Counted from the stretch's first letter, positions 1 to 9,562 are shown. The stretch: DNA of 64,000 nt from Planktomarina temperata RCA23 (GCF_000738435.1 NZ_CP003984.1:2542001-2606000); one strand, 5' to 3'. Made by a program: numbers and translations. Notes: generated by a model not told the origin, from the letters alone.

Positions 1-220
1 TATGCTGTTTCAGGCGGCTCATCGCTTGACGGCGCGCATGCTCATCACCGCGTTTGCCCAAAGTGACAAGCTTCTCGATGATGGATTTCAATTCTTTGGC
101 TTTTGGCAAAGTCGTTTTGATCTGCTCATGTTCGATCAAAGACCCAGCCATATTCGCAAACATCGCTTTGCGGTGTTCGTGAGTTCTATTCAGGCGGCGG
201 TAACCACGGGCGTGACGCAT
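1..220 (-). CDS. rplQ: 50S ribosomal protein L17 (bL17), partial
   Basis: The minus strand read from the ATG at 220 begins [18 protein letters not shown], the conserved N-terminus of bL17, which lines the exit-tunnel side of the large subunit. About 73 codons are present and the C-terminus lies beyond the window edge. It follows rpoA by 115 bases, as expected for the end of the alpha operon, and that gap contains a GC-rich hairpin. The start is supported by the match of the first residues to the family. Confidence 0.93.
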   Translation of the reverse strand, partial: MRHARGYRRLNRTHEHRKAMFANMAGSLIEHEQIKTTLPKAKELKSIIEKLVTLGKRGDEHARRQAMSRLKQH

Positions 221-308
221 TTTATTTCTCCGTTTACATTTTGCTTTGTCTGGGGGCTCATGCGAGTGAACCCCTCCCTATTGGGGCGGTATTGCCCAGT
301 CGTATGGA

Positions 309-329
309 AGGCGGAGACAAGCCCCGCCT
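309..329 (-). other. hairpin between rpoA and rplQ
   Basis: A six-base GC-rich inverted repeat (AGGCGG at 309-314, CCGCCT at 324-329) lies just after the rpoA stop. No uridine tract follows it on the minus strand, so it is more likely an RNA processing or stability element than a terminator. Partial read-through to rplQ is assumed. Confidence 0.45.
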
Positions 330-335
330 GCCGGT

Positions 336-1352
336 TTAGAAGTTATCTTCGAGCTTCTTGGCCAGATCTTCGATATTATCGGGTGGCCAATCCTCGACAT
401 CCATGCCGAGATGCAGCCCCATACCAGACAGAACCTCTTTGATCTCGTTCAAAGATTTCCGGCCAAAGTTTGGCGTGCGCAGCATTTCTGCTTCGGTTTT
501 TTGGATCAAATCGCCAATATAAACGATATTGTCGTTTTTCAGGCAGTTTGCAGAGCGTACAGAAAGCTCCAACTCGTCCACTTTCTTCAAAAGCAGCGGG
601 TTGAATTCCAAACCGTCATCTTCCGATGCCGCATTGGCGCTTTCTGGTTCGTCGAAATTCACAAAGATCGACAGCTGATCTTGCAAAATCCGTGCAGCAT
701 AGGCCAAAGCGTCATCTGGCGTCAAAGAGCCGTCAGTTTCCACTTTCAAAGTCAGCTTGTCGTAATCCAAAACCTGACCTTCACGGGTCGGTTGAACATC
801 ATAGCTCACTTTTTTCACAGGTGAATAGATCGCATCGATTGGAATCAAACCGATCGGCGCATCTTCGGGACGGTTTTTATCCGCGGCCACGTAACCTTTG
901 CCCGTGTTCACAGTCAGTTCCATGAACAGATCCGCACCTTCGTCGAGGTGACACAGGATATGCTCTTTGTTCAAAACTTCAATGCCAGCAGACTCAACGA
1001 TGTTGCCAGCCGTTACGACACCAGGGCCTTTGGCTTGAACAGTCAAACGCTTAGTGCCTTCCACTTCCATGCGGATCGCAACACCTTTGAGGTTCAAGAC
1101 AATGTCCGTGACATCTTCACGAACACCGGCAACGCTGGAAAATTCATGCAATACGTTGTCAATTTGCACGCTGGCAATTGCAGCGCCCTGCAAAGACGAC
1201 ATCAGAACGCGGCGCAAGGCGTTGCCCAATGTAAGACCAAAGCCCCGCTCAAGGGGTTCGGCGATCAATGTCGCTTGACGGCTCGGATCATTGCCCGGCT
1301 TCACTTCAAGCTGCATTGGCTTAATCAATTCGGCCCAATTCTTGTGGATCAT
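336..1352 (-). CDS. rpoA: DNA-directed RNA polymerase subunit alpha
   Basis: The alpha subunit nucleates core polymerase assembly and contacts UP elements and activators through its C-terminal domain. The product is 338 residues, normal for the Rhodobacteraceae. The N-terminal assembly domain spans roughly residues 1-230, followed by an acidic linker and a C-terminal domain with the helix-hairpin-helix region around [11 protein letters not shown] chose the ATG at 1352 ([10 protein letters not shown]) over an upstream in-frame start because a GGAGG lies just before it and it matches the family. It sits between rpsK and rplQ in the usual alpha-operon order without rpsD. Confidence 0.97.
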   Translation of the reverse strand: MIHKNWAELIKPMQLEVKPGNDPSRQATLIAEPLERGFGLTLGNALRRVLMSSLQGAAIASVQIDNVLHEFSSVAGVREDVTDIVLNLKGVAIRMEVEGTKRLTVQAKGPGVVTAGNIVESAGIEVLNKEHILCHLDEGADLFMELTVNTGKGYVAADKNRPEDAPIGLIPIDAIYSPVKKVSYDVQPTREGQVLDYDKLTLKVETDGSLTPDDALAYAARILQDQLSIFVNFDEPESANAASEDDGLEFNPLLLKKVDELELSVRSANCLKNDNIVYIGDLIQKTEAEMLRTPNFGRKSLNEIKEVLSGMGLHLGMDVEDWPPDNIEDLAKKLEDNF

Positions 1353-1419
1353 GCGGTCCTCCATTCTTGTCTTTGCTCCATGTCCCAAAACCAAAGACGC
1401 TCGAGGGAAAAAACGTCCA

Positions 1420-1447
1420 AAGGGCACGCGAAAATCCGCGCGCCCTT
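1420..1447 (-). other. strong hairpin between rpsK and rpoA
   Basis: An eleven-pair stem (arms 1420-1430 and 1437-1447, one G-U pair, six-base loop) occupies the gap. On the minus strand it is followed some ten bases later by a run of six T. It could attenuate or process the message between rpsK and rpoA; rpoA must still be expressed, so full termination is unlikely. Confidence 0.5.
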
Positions 1448-1459
1448 CGGTCAAAATAC

Positions 1460-1849
1460 TTATACGCGGCGGCGCTTTGGTGGGCGGCAACCGTTGTGAG
1501 CCATAGGCGTCACGTCACGAATAGATGTGATGTTCAAACCCAATGCTGCCAAAGCGCGCAGAGCGCTCTCGCGACCTGAGCCTGGACCTTGGACTTCGAC
1601 TTCCAGAGTTTTCACGCCATGATCCTGAGCTTTTTTACCAGCATCTTCAGCTGCCATTTGCGCAGCATAGGGCGTAGATTTCCGCGAGCCTTTAAAGCCA
1701 CAGCTGCCCGAAGACGACCATGAAATCGCATTGCCCTGTACGTCAGAGATCAAAATCTTTGTGTTGTTGAACGAGCTGTTCACATGCGCCACACCGGCTG
1801 CAATGTTTTTCCGCTCTTTGCGCTTAGGCGCTCTTTTATCACGTGCCAT
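1460..1849 (-). CDS. rpsK: 30S ribosomal protein S11 (uS11)
   Basis: S11 forms part of the platform of the small subunit near the E-site mRNA path. The product is 129 residues, the usual length, beginning [15 protein letters not shown], and carries the conserved central stretch [16 protein letters not shown] and the C-terminal [10 protein letters not shown]. It lies ten bases after rpsM and upstream of rpoA, the standard alpha-operon order. Confidence 0.97.
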   Translation of the reverse strand: MARDKRAPKRKERKNIAAGVAHVNSSFNNTKILISDVQGNAISWSSSGSCGFKGSRKSTPYAAQMAAEDAGKKAQDHGVKTLEVEVQGPGSGRESALRALAALGLNITSIRDVTPMAHNGCRPPKRRRV

Positions 1850-1859
1850 TTATCTGCCC

Positions 1860-2228
1860 TTACTTCTTCTTGCCAGCGATTGCTTTCGCTGGGCCTTTGC
1901 GCGTCCGCGCATTGGTGTGTGTCCGCTGACCGCGCACAGGCAAATTACGGCGATGCCGCAGGCCGCGATAGCAACCTTGGTCCATCAAACGCTTAATGTT
2001 CATCTGGGTTTCACGACGCAGGTCACCTTCAACGGTATATGTGGCGTCGATGTGCTCACGAATAGCAAGGACTTCTGCATCGCTCAGCTCATTCACGCGA
2101 CGGGTTTCGTCAACATTTGTGCTGGCACAGATTTCTTTGGCAGATGTGAGGCCAATTCCAGTAATGTAAGTGAGGGCAATCGGGACCCGTTTATGGGTCG
2201 GGATGTTTACGCCGGCAATACGAGCCAA
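1860..2228 (-). CDS. rpsM: 30S ribosomal protein S13 (uS13)
   Basis: S13 sits in the head of the small subunit and contacts the P-site tRNA and the intersubunit bridges. The product is 122 residues. It begins [15 protein letters not shown], keeps the helix-two-turn-helix motif around [12 protein letters not shown], and has the basic [16 protein letters not shown] tail that reaches the tRNA. It is separated from adk by 178 bases containing a plus-strand terminator-like hairpin, so it may have its own promoter. Confidence 0.97.
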   Translation of the reverse strand: MARIAGVNIPTHKRVPIALTYITGIGLTSAKEICASTNVDETRRVNELSDAEVLAIREHIDATYTVEGDLRRETQMNIKRLMDQGCYRGLRHRRNLPVRGQRTHTNARTRKGPAKAIAGKKK

Positions 2229-2249
2229 GGCATATTCCTTTTCTACTGC

Positions 2250-2275
2250 GGTTCCGTAACGCCGGAACCTTTTTT
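2250..2275 (+). terminator. intrinsic terminator oriented against the ribosomal operon
   Basis: GGTTCCG (2250-2256) pairs with CGGAACC (2263-2269) around a six-base loop and is followed on the plus strand by six T (2270-2275). This is a textbook terminator for plus-strand transcription, yet every gene here is on the minus strand. It may limit antisense RNA entering the adk/secY region. On the minus strand the same stem lacks a T tract. Confidence 0.6.
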
Positions 2276-2330
2276 CACAGATACAGGCCCGGAGCTAAAA
2301 GCCATCGAGCCTGCGATTGAGGTACTCAGA

Positions 2331-2344
2331 GCCATGCGCATGGC
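2331..2344. repeat. perfect palindrome in the adk-rpsM gap
   Basis: GCCATGCGCATGGC is a perfect 14-base palindrome in the 178-base gap between adk and rpsM. It could be a protein-binding site or an RNA hairpin upstream of rpsM. No function can be assigned from sequence. Confidence 0.35.
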
Positions 2345-2406
2345 CCTTATGATTCTCTTAACAGAGATAGGGTGAATTATGAGCATCCGCTCAGAACGTC
2401 AAGACC

Positions 2407-3048
2407 TTAACCCAAGACTTGAGAAATCGATGCGGTCACATCCTCAATATCGGCCAAACCATCCACGGATGTCAGCTTATCTTTGGCGTAGTAATAGCCA
2501 ATCAAAGGGGATGTCTCCTTATAATAGGCCATCAAACGCGTCTTCAGACTCTCTTCATTGTCATCCGCCCGGCGTTTGAATTCACTGCTGCCGCATTTGC
2601 CGCAGGCGCCCGATGCCGGGATGGGTTTGGAGATGTCGTTATAACCTTCCCCACAGCCACCACAGGTGGACCTTGCGGTGATACGGTTCACCAAGGCCTC
2701 ATCATCCACTTGCATCTCGATCACATGATCCAAGCCTGCGCCTTTGGACGCCAGCAGCTCACCCAGTGCATCGGCCTGCGCCAAGGTGCGCGGGAAGCCG
2801 TCAAAGATGAAGCCTCCGGCAGCTTCGCTGTCTAGCTGCTCTGCAATCAGGCCGATCACAATGTCGTCAGTGACCAATTGGCCAGCATCCATGACGGCGG
2901 CAACCTTATTGCCCATATCTGTACCAGATGTCTTGGCAGCGCGCAGCATGTCACCCGTCGACAATTGCACCATGCCACGCTCTTCAACCAAAAGCTTGGC
3001 TTGCGTCCCTTTGCCCGCACCGGGTGGACCAATTAAAATAATATTCAT
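2407..3048 (-). CDS. adk: adenylate kinase
   Basis: This enzyme converts ATP and AMP into two ADP in the cytoplasm. The product is 213 residues, the long form with a LID domain. The P-loop GPPGAGKGT lies at residues 8-16, the AMP-binding region around STGDMLR at 30-36, and the LID has four cysteines (C129, C132, C149, C152) in zinc-finger spacing, so this is a metal-binding LID. Its start overlaps the secY stop by four bases, implying translational coupling, and secY-adk-rpsM is the usual alphaproteobacterial order. Confidence 0.97.
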   Translation of the reverse strand: MNIILIGPPGAGKGTQAKLLVEERGMVQLSTGDMLRAAKTSGTDMGNKVAAVMDAGQLVTDDIVIGLIAEQLDSEAAGGFIFDGFPRTLAQADALGELLASKGAGLDHVIEMQVDDEALVNRITARSTCGGCGEGYNDISKPIPASGACGKCGSSEFKRRADDNEESLKTRLMAYYKETSPLIGYYYAKDKLTSVDGLADIEDVTASISQVLG

Positions 3049-4403
3049 CGACGCGTCACTCCGCCCTTTTTGCCGCGGCGCTTGCCCCGCAGCTGTGATT
3101 TCTCAAGCAGACCTTCGTATTGATGCGCTAATAGGTGAGATTGAACCTGTTGGATGGTGTCCATACCCACCGAGACGATGATCAAGATTGAGGTGCCGCC
3201 AAAATATGCCGTGATGGCAAATTGGCTGCGCAGAATCTCAGGAACCAAACACACAAGCGCGAGGTAGCCAGATCCCAAAACCAAAAGCCGCGTGACAACA
3301 TAGTCGAGATACTCGGCGGTTTTCGCTCCCGGGCGAATACCCGGCACGAACCCATTTTGGTTTTTCAAATTGTCAGCCACCTCATCGGTTTTGAATGCCA
3401 CTTCGCGCGTGTAAAAATAGGTGAAGAAGACAATCATCGCCGTAAAGAATGCAAGATAGGCCGGCTGACCGGGGCCGAAGTAGGCCAATATCGTGGACAT
3501 CACCGGACCAGACTGCCCGCCGGAAAACGTCGCCAGCGTGGTGGGCAGCAGCAATAGGGCTGACGCGAAAATCGCTGGAATAACACCGGCCGGGTTGACC
3601 TTGATCGGCAAATGGCTTGAACCACCGTCATAGGTTTTCATACCAACCTGACGGCGTGGATATTGAATATGGATTTTGCGCAGGCTGCGCTCCATGAACA
3701 CCACAAACCCAAGTGTGATCATCAGCATTGCAATCACGCCCAGCATCGTGCCGGTGCCAATCGCGCCTGAACGCCCTTGAGTGAAAAACTGGCCAAAGGC
3801 TGCGGGAAGCTCGGCGATGATACCCACGAAAATGATCAAGGAAATACCATTCCCAATGCCACGCGCGGTGATTTGCTCACCCAGCCACATCAAGAACATC
3901 GTGCCACCCACCAATGTGATCACACATGCCGCAATAAAGAACATGCCCGGATCTGAAGCCAGATCACCAGCTTGCAAGCTGGCGGCCAGGCCATAGGCTT
4001 GGAAGGTCGCTAGGATAACAGTGCCGTAGCGGGTATATTGGTTGATTTTCTTGCGCCCCTGCTCGCCCTCTTTTTTGAGCTGCTTAAGCGGCTCCCACAT
4101 GGCGCCCAAAAGCTGCACGATGATGGAGGCTGAAATATAAGGCATAATGCCAAGTGCAAAAATACCCATGCGTGCCAAGGCGCCGCCGGTGAACATCGAC
4201 AAGACCCCGCCAATCCCGGAGGCGGCTTCATCCATGAATTGTTGCAATGCAACGGCGTCAATCCCGGGAACTGGAATGTAAGTCCCGATGCGATAGACGA
4301 TCAACAGACCGATTGTGAAAAATATGCGCTGGCGCAATTCGGTCGCCTTGCCCAGTGTGCTCCAGCTTAAATTTGCGGCCATTTGTTCGGCGGCAGATGC
4401 CAT
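3045..4403 (-). CDS. secY: preprotein translocase subunit SecY
   Basis: SecY is the channel subunit of the Sec translocon in the inner membrane. The product is 452 residues with about ten hydrophobic segments. Recognisable family stretches are the start of the first helix ([29 protein letters not shown]), seen here as segments around residues 22-50, and the cytoplasmic loop near [20 protein letters not shown] with its conserved basic residues. It lies between rplO and adk in the spc operon; a strong hairpin sits just upstream. Confidence 0.96.
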   Translation of the reverse strand: MASAAEQMAANLSWSTLGKATELRQRIFFTIGLLIVYRIGTYIPVPGIDAVALQQFMDEAASGIGGVLSMFTGGALARMGIFALGIMPYISASIIVQLLGAMWEPLKQLKKEGEQGRKKINQYTRYGTVILATFQAYGLAASLQAGDLASDPGMFFIAACVITLVGGTMFLMWLGEQITARGIGNGISLIIFVGIIAELPAAFGQFFTQGRSGAIGTGTMLGVIAMLMITLGFVVFMERSLRKIHIQYPRRQVGMKTYDGGSSHLPIKVNPAGVIPAIFASALLLLPTTLATFSGGQSGPVMSTILAYFGPGQPAYLAFFTAMIVFFTYFYTREVAFKTDEVADNLKNQNGFVPGIRPGAKTAEYLDYVVTRLLVLGSGYLALVCLVPEILRSQFAITAYFGGTSILIIVSVGMDTIQQVQSHLLAHQYEGLLEKSQLRGKRRGKKGGVTRR

Positions 4404-4426
4404 TTGAAAACTCCCTAAAACAAGAT

Positions 4427-4455
4427 CGCCGCCACGGGGGTCCCCGATGGCGGCG
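4427..4455 (-). other. strong hairpin between rplO and secY
   Basis: CGCCGCCA (4427-4434) pairs with TGGCGGCG (4448-4455), and the enclosed bases pair further, giving a very stable stem just upstream of the secY start. On the minus strand it is followed by a T-rich but not pure T stretch. It could act as an attenuator that lowers secY-adk expression relative to the ribosomal proteins. Confidence 0.5.
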
Positions 4456-4477
4456 CTTGGAAACTAAAAGTTATGTA

Positions 4478-4495
4478 AGCAGCTTAGAGGCTGCT
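4478..4495 (-). other. small hairpin after rplO
   Basis: AGCAGC (4478-4483) and GCTGCT (4490-4495) form a short stem immediately after the rplO stop and precede the larger hairpin at 4427-4455. It is probably part of the same RNA structure. Confidence 0.35.
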
Positions 4496-4507
4496 CGCAA
4501 CCGCCGA

Positions 4508-4975
4508 TTACTCAGAAGAGGCGGAAGACGCCACTGTCAAAGACCCACCAGCCGCTTCCACCGCCGCTTTCGCTGCCGCAGAGGCACCTGTCACGGTGAT
4601 TGAGACTTTTGCCGAGTAATCACCCTTGGCCAGAACCCGCACGCCGTCCAATTTGCGGCGCACAAGACCCGATGCGATCAGGCTGTCTTCAGTGACATCA
4701 CCGGTCAGCTTGCCAGCATCAATGAATTTTTGGATCAAGCCGAGGTTTACCACGGCATAGGCCTTGCGGTTCGGCTTGTTAAAGCCCCGTTTTGGCAAAC
4801 GTTGGTACAGGGGCATTTGGCCGCCTTCGTAACCTTTGATCGCAACACCTGAACGGGATTTTTGACCTTTAATACCCCGACCAGCAGTTTTACCTTTGCC
4901 AGAGCCCGGACCACGCGCGATGCGCTTTTTGGATCGGGTTGCGCCGGGATTGTCGTGCAGTTCATTAAGTCTCAT
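4508..4975 (-). CDS. rplO: 50S ribosomal protein L15 (uL15)
   Basis: L15 binds 23S rRNA early in large-subunit assembly. The product is 155 residues from the ATG at 4975 ([18 protein letters not shown]), and has the glycine-rich, basic N-terminal extension typical of the family. A longer in-frame reading exists upstream, but AAGGAGAAG just before 4975 and the conserved N-terminus fix this start. It is 233 bases downstream of rpmD, with a terminator and a candidate promoter in that gap. Confidence 0.96.
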   Translation of the reverse strand: MRLNELHDNPGATRSKKRIARGPGSGKGKTAGRGIKGQKSRSGVAIKGYEGGQMPLYQRLPKRGFNKPNRKAYAVVNLGLIQKFIDAGKLTGDVTEDSLIASGLVRRKLDGVRVLAKGDYSAKVSITVTGASAAAKAAVEAAGGSLTVASSASSE

Positions 4976-5068
4976 ATCGCTTCTCCTTTGCCGGATGTGA
5001 CCCCTGAAGCGTAAGCGGGCCAACCACGGCTTGATTGATTCTTGGCACAGAATTCTGGCCACTCGGTG

Positions 5069-5097
5069 CGTATAGTGTCCTGAGCGTAGAGGATCAA
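5069..5097 (-). promoter_or_regulatory. candidate sigma-70 promoter for rplO-secY-adk
   Basis: On the minus strand TTGATC (5092-5097) and TATACG (5069-5074) are separated by exactly 17 bases, about 93 bases upstream of the rplO start. It lies directly after a strong terminator, so it would restart transcription of the distal spc genes. The -10 hexamer is identical to that of the str promoter proposed at 16985. Confidence 0.55.
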
Positions 5098-5144
5098 GTG
5101 CAAAGCTGCGCGCCAGGCGGCTTCTCTTATCTCGCCACAAACAA

Positions 5145-5174
5145 AAAACCCCACCAGTCTCCTGGCAGGGTTTT
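5145..5174 (-). terminator. intrinsic terminator between rpmD and rplO
   Basis: A stem of seven pairs (5145-5151 with 5168-5174), a two-by-two internal mismatch and four more pairs (5154-5157 with 5162-5165) closes on a four-base loop. The minus strand then reads TTTTTTGTTTG. It looks like a genuine terminator in the middle of the spc operon. The reverse orientation has a weaker T run. Confidence 0.7.
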
Positions 5175-5208
5175 AATTGGGCGACTGCGCGGAAAACTCC
5201 GGCAGTCG

Positions 5209-5397
5209 TTAGCCTTTTTCTTCGATGATCTGAACCATATGCGGGATCTTGTTGATCATGCCGCGCACGGATGGGGTATCTTCCAATTCCCGTGTGCGGT
5301 GCATTTTGTTCAAGCCGAGGCCGATCAGCGTTTGGCGCTGTTTGGCGGGACGGCGGATCGGAGAACCGATTTGCTTTACAACGATGGTTTTAGCCAT
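5209..5397 (-). CDS. rpmD: 50S ribosomal protein L30 (uL30)
   Basis: A 62-residue protein beginning [17 protein letters not shown] and ending in the hydrophobic MVQIIEEKG, the compact bacterial L30 form. Conserved residues include the central [21 protein letters not shown] region. It follows rpsE by eleven bases. A terminator-like hairpin lies 35 bases after its stop, so it appears to be the last gene of this transcription unit. Confidence 0.95.
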   Translation of the reverse strand: MAKTIVVKQIGSPIRRPAKQRQTLIGLGLNKMHRTRELEDTPSVRGMINKIPHMVQIIEEKG

Positions 5398-5408
5398 TTC
5401 TCCGCTCC

Positions 5409-5981
5409 TTAAGCTTCTACAGGTTCAGCAGCGGCAGCCGGCGCATCACCCTTGTTGAGGATGTCTGCGACCTTCTTGCCACGACGTTGTGCGACCATGC
5501 GCGGGCTGCTCTCTTTTTGCAAACCATTCATTGTCGCGCGGATCATGTTATATGGGTTTTGCGACCCAATAGATTTCGCAACAACATCTTGCAGGCCGAG
5601 CATTTCGAACACCGCACGCATTGGACCACCGGCGATCACACCAGTACCCTGCGGCGCTGTGCGCATCACAACTTTACCGGCACCATGACGGCCTTCCATA
5701 TCGTGGTGCAGCGTCCGCCCTTCGCGCAGTGGCACGCGGATCATTTGGCGCTTGGCTTGTTCTGTCGCTTTGCGGATCGCCTCAGGCACCTCTTTGGCTT
5801 TACCTTTGCCGAAGCCGACACGACCTTTTTGATCGCCAACCACAACCAAGGCTGCGAAGCCGAAGCGTTTACCACCTTTTACGGTCTTGGATACGCGGTT
5901 AATCGCGACCAAACGATCTGCAAATTCTGGAGTTTCTTCGCGATCGCGACGATTGCCCCGTTGGTTATTTCTTTCAGCCAT
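5409..5981 (-). CDS. rpsE: 30S ribosomal protein S5 (uS5)
   Basis: S5 contributes to translational accuracy and mRNA unwinding at the entry channel. The product is 190 residues from MAERNNQRG. The double-stranded-RNA-binding S5 domain begins at [18 protein letters not shown], and the C-terminal domain follows with [24 protein letters not shown] preferred the ATG at 5981 to one nine codons upstream because GGAGG lies seven bases before it. It follows rplR and precedes rpmD. Confidence 0.95.
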   Translation of the reverse strand: MAERNNQRGNRRDREETPEFADRLVAINRVSKTVKGGKRFGFAALVVVGDQKGRVGFGKGKAKEVPEAIRKATEQAKRQMIRVPLREGRTLHHDMEGRHGAGKVVMRTAPQGTGVIAGGPMRAVFEMLGLQDVVAKSIGSQNPYNMIRATMNGLQKESSPRMVAQRRGKKVADILNKGDAPAAAAEPVEA

Positions 5982-6056
5982 TTTGGCCTCCTGAACTGTG
6001 GGCGCCATGCACCCTATTTCTGCGATGTCCGTCGCCCATAGGACGCGGCATCATCG

Positions 6057-6077
6057 AGGCGGGCTGAACGCCCGCCT
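6057..6077 (-). other. hairpin between rplR and rpsE
   Basis: AGGCGGGC (6057-6064) and GCCCGCCT (6070-6077) form a perfect eight-pair GC-rich stem with a five-base loop in the 104-base gap between rplR and rpsE. No T tract follows, so it is more likely a processing or stability element. Confidence 0.5.
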
Positions 6078-6085
6078 GCACTGAT

Positions 6086-6445
6086 TTAGAATTTCAACCC
6101 GCCTTCACGCGCAGCATCGGCCAGAGCCTTTACCTTGCCATGAAAGAGACGGCCGCCACGGTCGAAGAGAACCTCTTCGACGCCCGCTTTTTTCGCACGC
6201 TCTGCAATAACAGAGCCCACTTTTGCGGAGGCGTCCACGTTGTTTTTGCCTACAAATCCCAAGTCCTTTTCCAAGGTGGATGCCGAAGCCAAGGTAATCC
6301 CTTGGATATCGTCGATCACCTGAACCGAGATGTTTTTCGCAGAGCGGTGAACCGACAACCGGGGTTTGCCAGTGTTGATTTTCCGCAGTTTGTTCCGAAC
6401 GCGCAGGCGGCGCTTCAGAAACAGAGTTCTTTTGCTGTTTGCCAT
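6086..6445 (-). CDS. rplR: 50S ribosomal protein L18 (uL18)
   Basis: L18 binds 5S rRNA in the central protuberance together with L5. The product is 119 residues, with the basic N-terminus [22 protein letters not shown], the [16 protein letters not shown] core and the typical [26 protein letters not shown] tail. It starts eleven bases after rplF. Confidence 0.96.
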   Translation of the reverse strand: MANSKRTLFLKRRLRVRNKLRKINTGKPRLSVHRSAKNISVQVIDDIQGITLASASTLEKDLGFVGKNNVDASAKVGSVIAERAKKAGVEEVLFDRGGRLFHGKVKALADAAREGGLKF

Positions 6446-6456
6446 TTCCTGGGTCC

Positions 6457-6990
6457 CTACTTCTTCTTACCTTCTTTACGGAAGATATACTCGTCTTTGT
6501 ATTTGATACCTTTGCCTTTGTAGGGCTCTGGTTTCCGCCATTCGCGAATATTCGCCGCGACTTGGCCTACGAGTTGCTCATCCGTACCTTCAACTGCAAC
6601 CTCGGTTGGCTTCGCAGCCGTCACGGTTACACCTGTAGGGATTTCAAAATTCACGTCGTGGCTGTAGCCCAGAGACAGTTTCAAGACATTGCCTTGCACC
6701 TGTGCCCGGTAACCCACACCGCTAATCTCAAGCTCTTTTTTGAAACCGGTGGACACACCAGTTACCATATTTGCGATCATTGTGCGGGACATGCCCCACT
6801 GCTGAAGCGCGCGCTTGGATTTGCCGCGAGGCTCAACCGATACGTTATTTTCTTGTACTGTGATTGTCACATCATCAGTGGCGGTGAAGCTGCGGGTCGC
6901 TTTCGGACCCTTAACTTCAATGGTCTGGCCGGACACAGATGCCGAAACACCTGAGGGCAGCTCGACCGGTTTTTTACCAATACGAGACAT
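6457..6990 (-). CDS. rplF: 50S ribosomal protein L6 (uL6)
   Basis: L6 sits near the sarcin-ricin loop where elongation factors bind. The product is 177 residues with two repeated domains. Family signatures are [15 protein letters not shown] at the start and [15 protein letters not shown] near residues 153-167. It lies between rpsH and rplR with gaps of nine and eleven bases. Confidence 0.97.
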   Translation of the reverse strand: MSRIGKKPVELPSGVSASVSGQTIEVKGPKATRSFTATDDVTITVQENNVSVEPRGKSKRALQQWGMSRTMIANMVTGVSTGFKKELEISGVGYRAQVQGNVLKLSLGYSHDVNFEIPTGVTVTAAKPTEVAVEGTDEQLVGQVAANIREWRKPEPYKGKGIKYKDEYIFRKEGKKK

Positions 6991-6999
6991 ACCTTACTC

Positions 7000-7392
7000 C
7001 TAGAAGACTGTGCAGAGCACTTCGCCACCAACATTGTTGGCGCGTGCACTGGCATCCGACATCACACCCCGAGAGGTGGAGACAATCGACACGCCCAAGC
7101 CCTGACGGACTACAGGAATGTCTTTCACACCCAAATATACGCGACGGCCAGGCTTGGATACGCGCTTTACTTCGCGGATCACAGGCGCGCCGTCGTAATA
7201 TTTGAGGCTGATTTCGATCGCCGGGTGGCCATCTTTACCAGTCGTATTTTCATAGCCGCGGATGTAGCCTTCGTCGGCCAGGACATCCAATACGCGCGCA
7301 CGCCCTTTAGAAGCCGGCGTCTCCACTGTGGATTTGCCGCGCAACGAAGCGTTACGAATACGAGTCAGCATATCACCGATAGGATCGTTCAT
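7000..7392 (-). CDS. rpsH: 30S ribosomal protein S8 (uS8)
   Basis: S8 binds helix 21 of 16S rRNA and, in Escherichia coli, represses the spc operon by binding its mRNA near rplE. The product is 130 residues: [15 protein letters not shown] at the start and [23 protein letters not shown] at the end, both diagnostic. Order rpsN-rpsH-rplF is canonical. Confidence 0.97.
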   Translation of the reverse strand: MNDPIGDMLTRIRNASLRGKSTVETPASKGRARVLDVLADEGYIRGYENTTGKDGHPAIEISLKYYDGAPVIREVKRVSKPGRRVYLGVKDIPVVRQGLGVSIVSTSRGVMSDASARANNVGGEVLCTVF

Positions 7393-7404
7393 GTTTTAAA
7401 CTCC

Positions 7405-7710
7405 TTACCAGCTTGACTTAACCATACCGGGGATTTGGCCGTTCGAGCCAAGTTCCCGCAGCGCGATCCGGCTGACCTTCAACTTACGATAGTAAGCGTG
7501 AGGACGTCCGGTGAGCTGACAGCGGTTATGAAGTCGTGTTGCAGATGAATTGCGTGGCAATTTGGCCAGCTTAAGCTGGGCCTTGAAACGCTCTTCCATG
7601 GGGCGGGATTCATCGCGCGCAATACCTTTGAGCTCAGCACGTTTGGCGGCATATTTGTCCACCAATTTCTGACGCTTAACTTCGCGGGCGATCATTGATT
7701 TTTTAGCCAT
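7405..7710 (-). CDS. rpsN: 30S ribosomal protein S14 (uS14), zinc-independent form
   Basis: S14 is in the head of the small subunit. The product is 101 residues, the long form without the CXXC pairs of the zinc-binding form, so it does not depend on zinc. It keeps [34 protein letters not shown] as overlapping conserved segments at residues 62-96. It follows rplE by eleven bases. Confidence 0.96.
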   Translation of the reverse strand: MAKKSMIAREVKRQKLVDKYAAKRAELKGIARDESRPMEERFKAQLKLAKLPRNSSATRLHNRCQLTGRPHAYYRKLKVSRIALRELGSNGQIPGMVKSSW

Positions 7711-7721
7711 ATCGCAGATCC

Positions 7722-8282
7722 TTAACTGTTGAAGGGCATGTTGAAATGCTTCAACAGCGCTTTGGCTTCTGCATCTGTCTTAGCGTCAGTGCAGATAATG
7801 ATATCCATGCCCAGCATATCAACAACGGAATCGAAGTCGATTTCTGGAAACACGATGTGCTCTTTCAGGCCCATGGCATAGTTGCCACGACCATCGAACG
7901 AAGAACCTTTCACGCCGCGGAAGTCGCGGACACGTGGCAAGGCGATAGTGGTCAGACGATCCATGAATTCATACATGCGATCACCGCGGAGCGTGACTTT
8001 CGTGCCAAGAGGCATTTCTTCACGCACCCGGAAACCCGCAATAGATTTCTTGGCCTTGGTCACCACGGCTTTTTGACCTGCAATCAATGTCAGGGCTTCT
8101 TGCGCGTGCTTAACCTTTTTGGTGTCTTTAACGGCATCGCCGATACCCATGTTTAGAACGATTTTTTCCAAACGCGGGATCATCATGTCGTTTTTATAAC
8201 CAAACTCTTCCTTCATCGCAGCTTTGATCGTGCTGACATAAAGAGCTTTCAAACGCGGAGTGTAGTTTGCTGCATCCAACAT
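7722..8282 (-). CDS. rplE: 50S ribosomal protein L5 (uL5)
   Basis: L5 binds 5S rRNA and contacts the P-site tRNA. The product is 186 residues with the conserved [18 protein letters not shown] and [18 protein letters not shown] segments. Its start codon overlaps the rplX stop by one base (TAATG), implying coupled translation. Confidence 0.97.
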   Translation of the reverse strand: MLDAANYTPRLKALYVSTIKAAMKEEFGYKNDMMIPRLEKIVLNMGIGDAVKDTKKVKHAQEALTLIAGQKAVVTKAKKSIAGFRVREEMPLGTKVTLRGDRMYEFMDRLTTIALPRVRDFRGVKGSSFDGRGNYAMGLKEHIVFPEIDFDSVVDMLGMDIIICTDAKTDAEAKALLKHFNMPFNS

Positions 8283-8587
8283 TATACGACCTCCCCAGTT
8301 GTTTTTGCGAAACGCACTTTCTTACCGTCTTCTTCACGGAAGCCAACGCGGGTTGCTTTGCCATTGCTGTCCAGCAAGGCCAAGTTCGACAATTGGATCG
8401 GCATCGCCACTGGGATGCGACCGCCTTGGTCAGACTGGGATTGCTTGGTGTGACGGATGGCCATGTTCACGCCATCGACAACAGCTTTGCCGGCGGAAGG
8501 ATTTACAGAGGAAATTTCACCCTGCTTGCCTTTGTCCTTACCGGCCAAAACGACGACCTTGTCGCCTTTTTTCAGTTTAGCAGCCAT
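8282..8587 (-). CDS. rplX: 50S ribosomal protein L24 (uL24)
   Basis: L24 is an assembly initiator of the large subunit. The product is 101 residues with a KOW motif at the start ([21 protein letters not shown], residues 4-24 region). It follows rplN by one base and overlaps rplE by one base, so the three genes form a tight unit. Confidence 0.96.
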   Translation of the reverse strand: MAAKLKKGDKVVVLAGKDKGKQGEISSVNPSAGKAVVDGVNMAIRHTKQSQSDQGGRIPVAMPIQLSNLALLDSNGKATRVGFREEDGKKVRFAKTTGEVV

Positions 8588-8588
8588 A

Positions 8589-8957
8589 TCAAAGCACCTC
8601 TGGGGCGAGTGAAATGATTTTCATGAAGTTCTTGGCACGCAGCTCACGCACAACAGGGCCAAAGATCCGTGTTCCCACGGGCTCATTTGCATTGTTGAGG
8701 ATAACGGCTGCGTTGCGATCGAAACGGATCGCTGTGCCGTCTTCACGGCGAACTTCTTTGGCGGTGCGAACAACAACGGCCTTACGGACGTCGCCCTTCT
8801 TAACACGGCCACGTGGGATGGCTTCCTTAACCGAGACAACAATGATGTCGCCTACGGATGCGTACTTACGCTTGGAACCACCCAAAACCTTGATGCACTG
8901 AACACGGCGTGCGCCGCTGTTGTCAGCTACATCCAGATTTGTTTGCATCTGGATCAT
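8589..8957 (-). CDS. rplN: 50S ribosomal protein L14 (uL14)
   Basis: L14 forms an intersubunit bridge and is the docking site of the silencing factor RsfS. The product is 122 residues with the signature [20 protein letters not shown] at the start, followed by the conserved [12 protein letters not shown]-type segment (seen here as [12 protein letters not shown]). It follows rpsQ by 67 bases. Confidence 0.97.
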   Translation of the reverse strand: MIQMQTNLDVADNSGARRVQCIKVLGGSKRKYASVGDIIVVSVKEAIPRGRVKKGDVRKAVVVRTAKEVRREDGTAIRFDRNAAVILNNANEPVGTRIFGPVVRELRAKNFMKIISLAPEVL

Positions 8958-9024
8958 GTGGTTACTCCCGACCTATGGGGTGCGATGCCGCAATATCCCC
9001 CAGGGTTTCGATTAAACTGCGTTG

Positions 9025-9255
9025 TTATTCTGCAATAACTTCCCAGCGTTTAGTTTTCGATTTAGGCGCACATTCTTGAATGCGAACGATATCACCTACA
9101 TTGAAAGCATTCTTCTCATCGTGCGCCCGGTACTTTTTGGACTTACGGATGGTTTTCTGCAGCAAAGCGTGCTTGAAGCGGCGTTCGACCGATACAGTCA
9201 CAGTTTGTTCGTTCTGGTTCGATGTAACGACGCCGGACAGGATACGTTTGGGCAT
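9025..9255 (-). CDS. rpsQ: 30S ribosomal protein S17 (uS17)
   Basis: A primary 16S rRNA binding protein with an OB fold. The product is 76 residues, starting [21 protein letters not shown] and containing [20 protein letters not shown]. It follows rpmC by five bases. Confidence 0.95.
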   Translation of the reverse strand: MPKRILSGVVTSNQNEQTVTVSVERRFKHALLQKTIRKSKKYRAHDEKNAFNVGDIVRIQECAPKSKTKRWEVIAE

Positions 9256-9260
9256 AGGGC

Positions 9261-9467
9261 TTACTCCTCGCCTGCGGCGGCGGCCGCTTTTTGGTTTAAG
9301 ATAGTATTTACACGGGCCACACCGCGGCGCACTTGACGCATCCGGCTTGTGTTTTCCATTTGGCCTGTCGCCTGCTGAAACCGCAGGTTAAAAGCTTCTT
9401 TTTTCAGTGCAACCAGCTCGTCACGGAGCTGATCCGGGGTCTTGTCCCGAAGTTCGTTGGCATTCAT
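9261..9467 (-). CDS. rpmC: 50S ribosomal protein L29 (uL29)
   Basis: L29 lies at the tunnel exit near the trigger-factor site. The product is 68 residues, an antiparallel helical hairpin with the conserved [18 protein letters not shown] segment and an Ala-rich tail. Upstream there is no rplP, which normally precedes it. Instead there is a 224-base divergent region and a plus-strand oxygenase gene. It is therefore the first gene of its transcription unit here. Confidence 0.95.
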   Translation of the reverse strand: MNANELRDKTPDQLRDELVALKKEAFNLRFQQATGQMENTSRMRQVRRGVARVNTILNQKAAAAAGEE

Positions 9468-9486
9468 AGCCTTTTCCTTTCAACAT

Positions 9487-9524
9487 CACTGGAGGGCGCA
9501 CGAAGGGTTACCCTGATTCCAGTG
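9487..9524 (-). other. nested stem-loop in the rpmC leader
   Basis: CACTGGA (9487-9493) pairs with TCCAGTG (9518-9524), and the enclosed region contains GGGTTACCC (9505-9513). It lies 20-57 bases upstream of the rpmC start and would form a structured leader, possibly used for autoregulation. The role is inferred from position only. Confidence 0.4.
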
Positions 9525-9562
9525 GAGATCATGATGAAGTGCTGCTTTAGTGGGGATTGAGC

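Noticed and set aside
1731-2375. A 214-codon plus-strand open frame opposite rpsK and rpsM
   Set aside because: It is fully antisense to conserved ribosomal genes with no family resemblance; it also runs through the plus-strand terminator.
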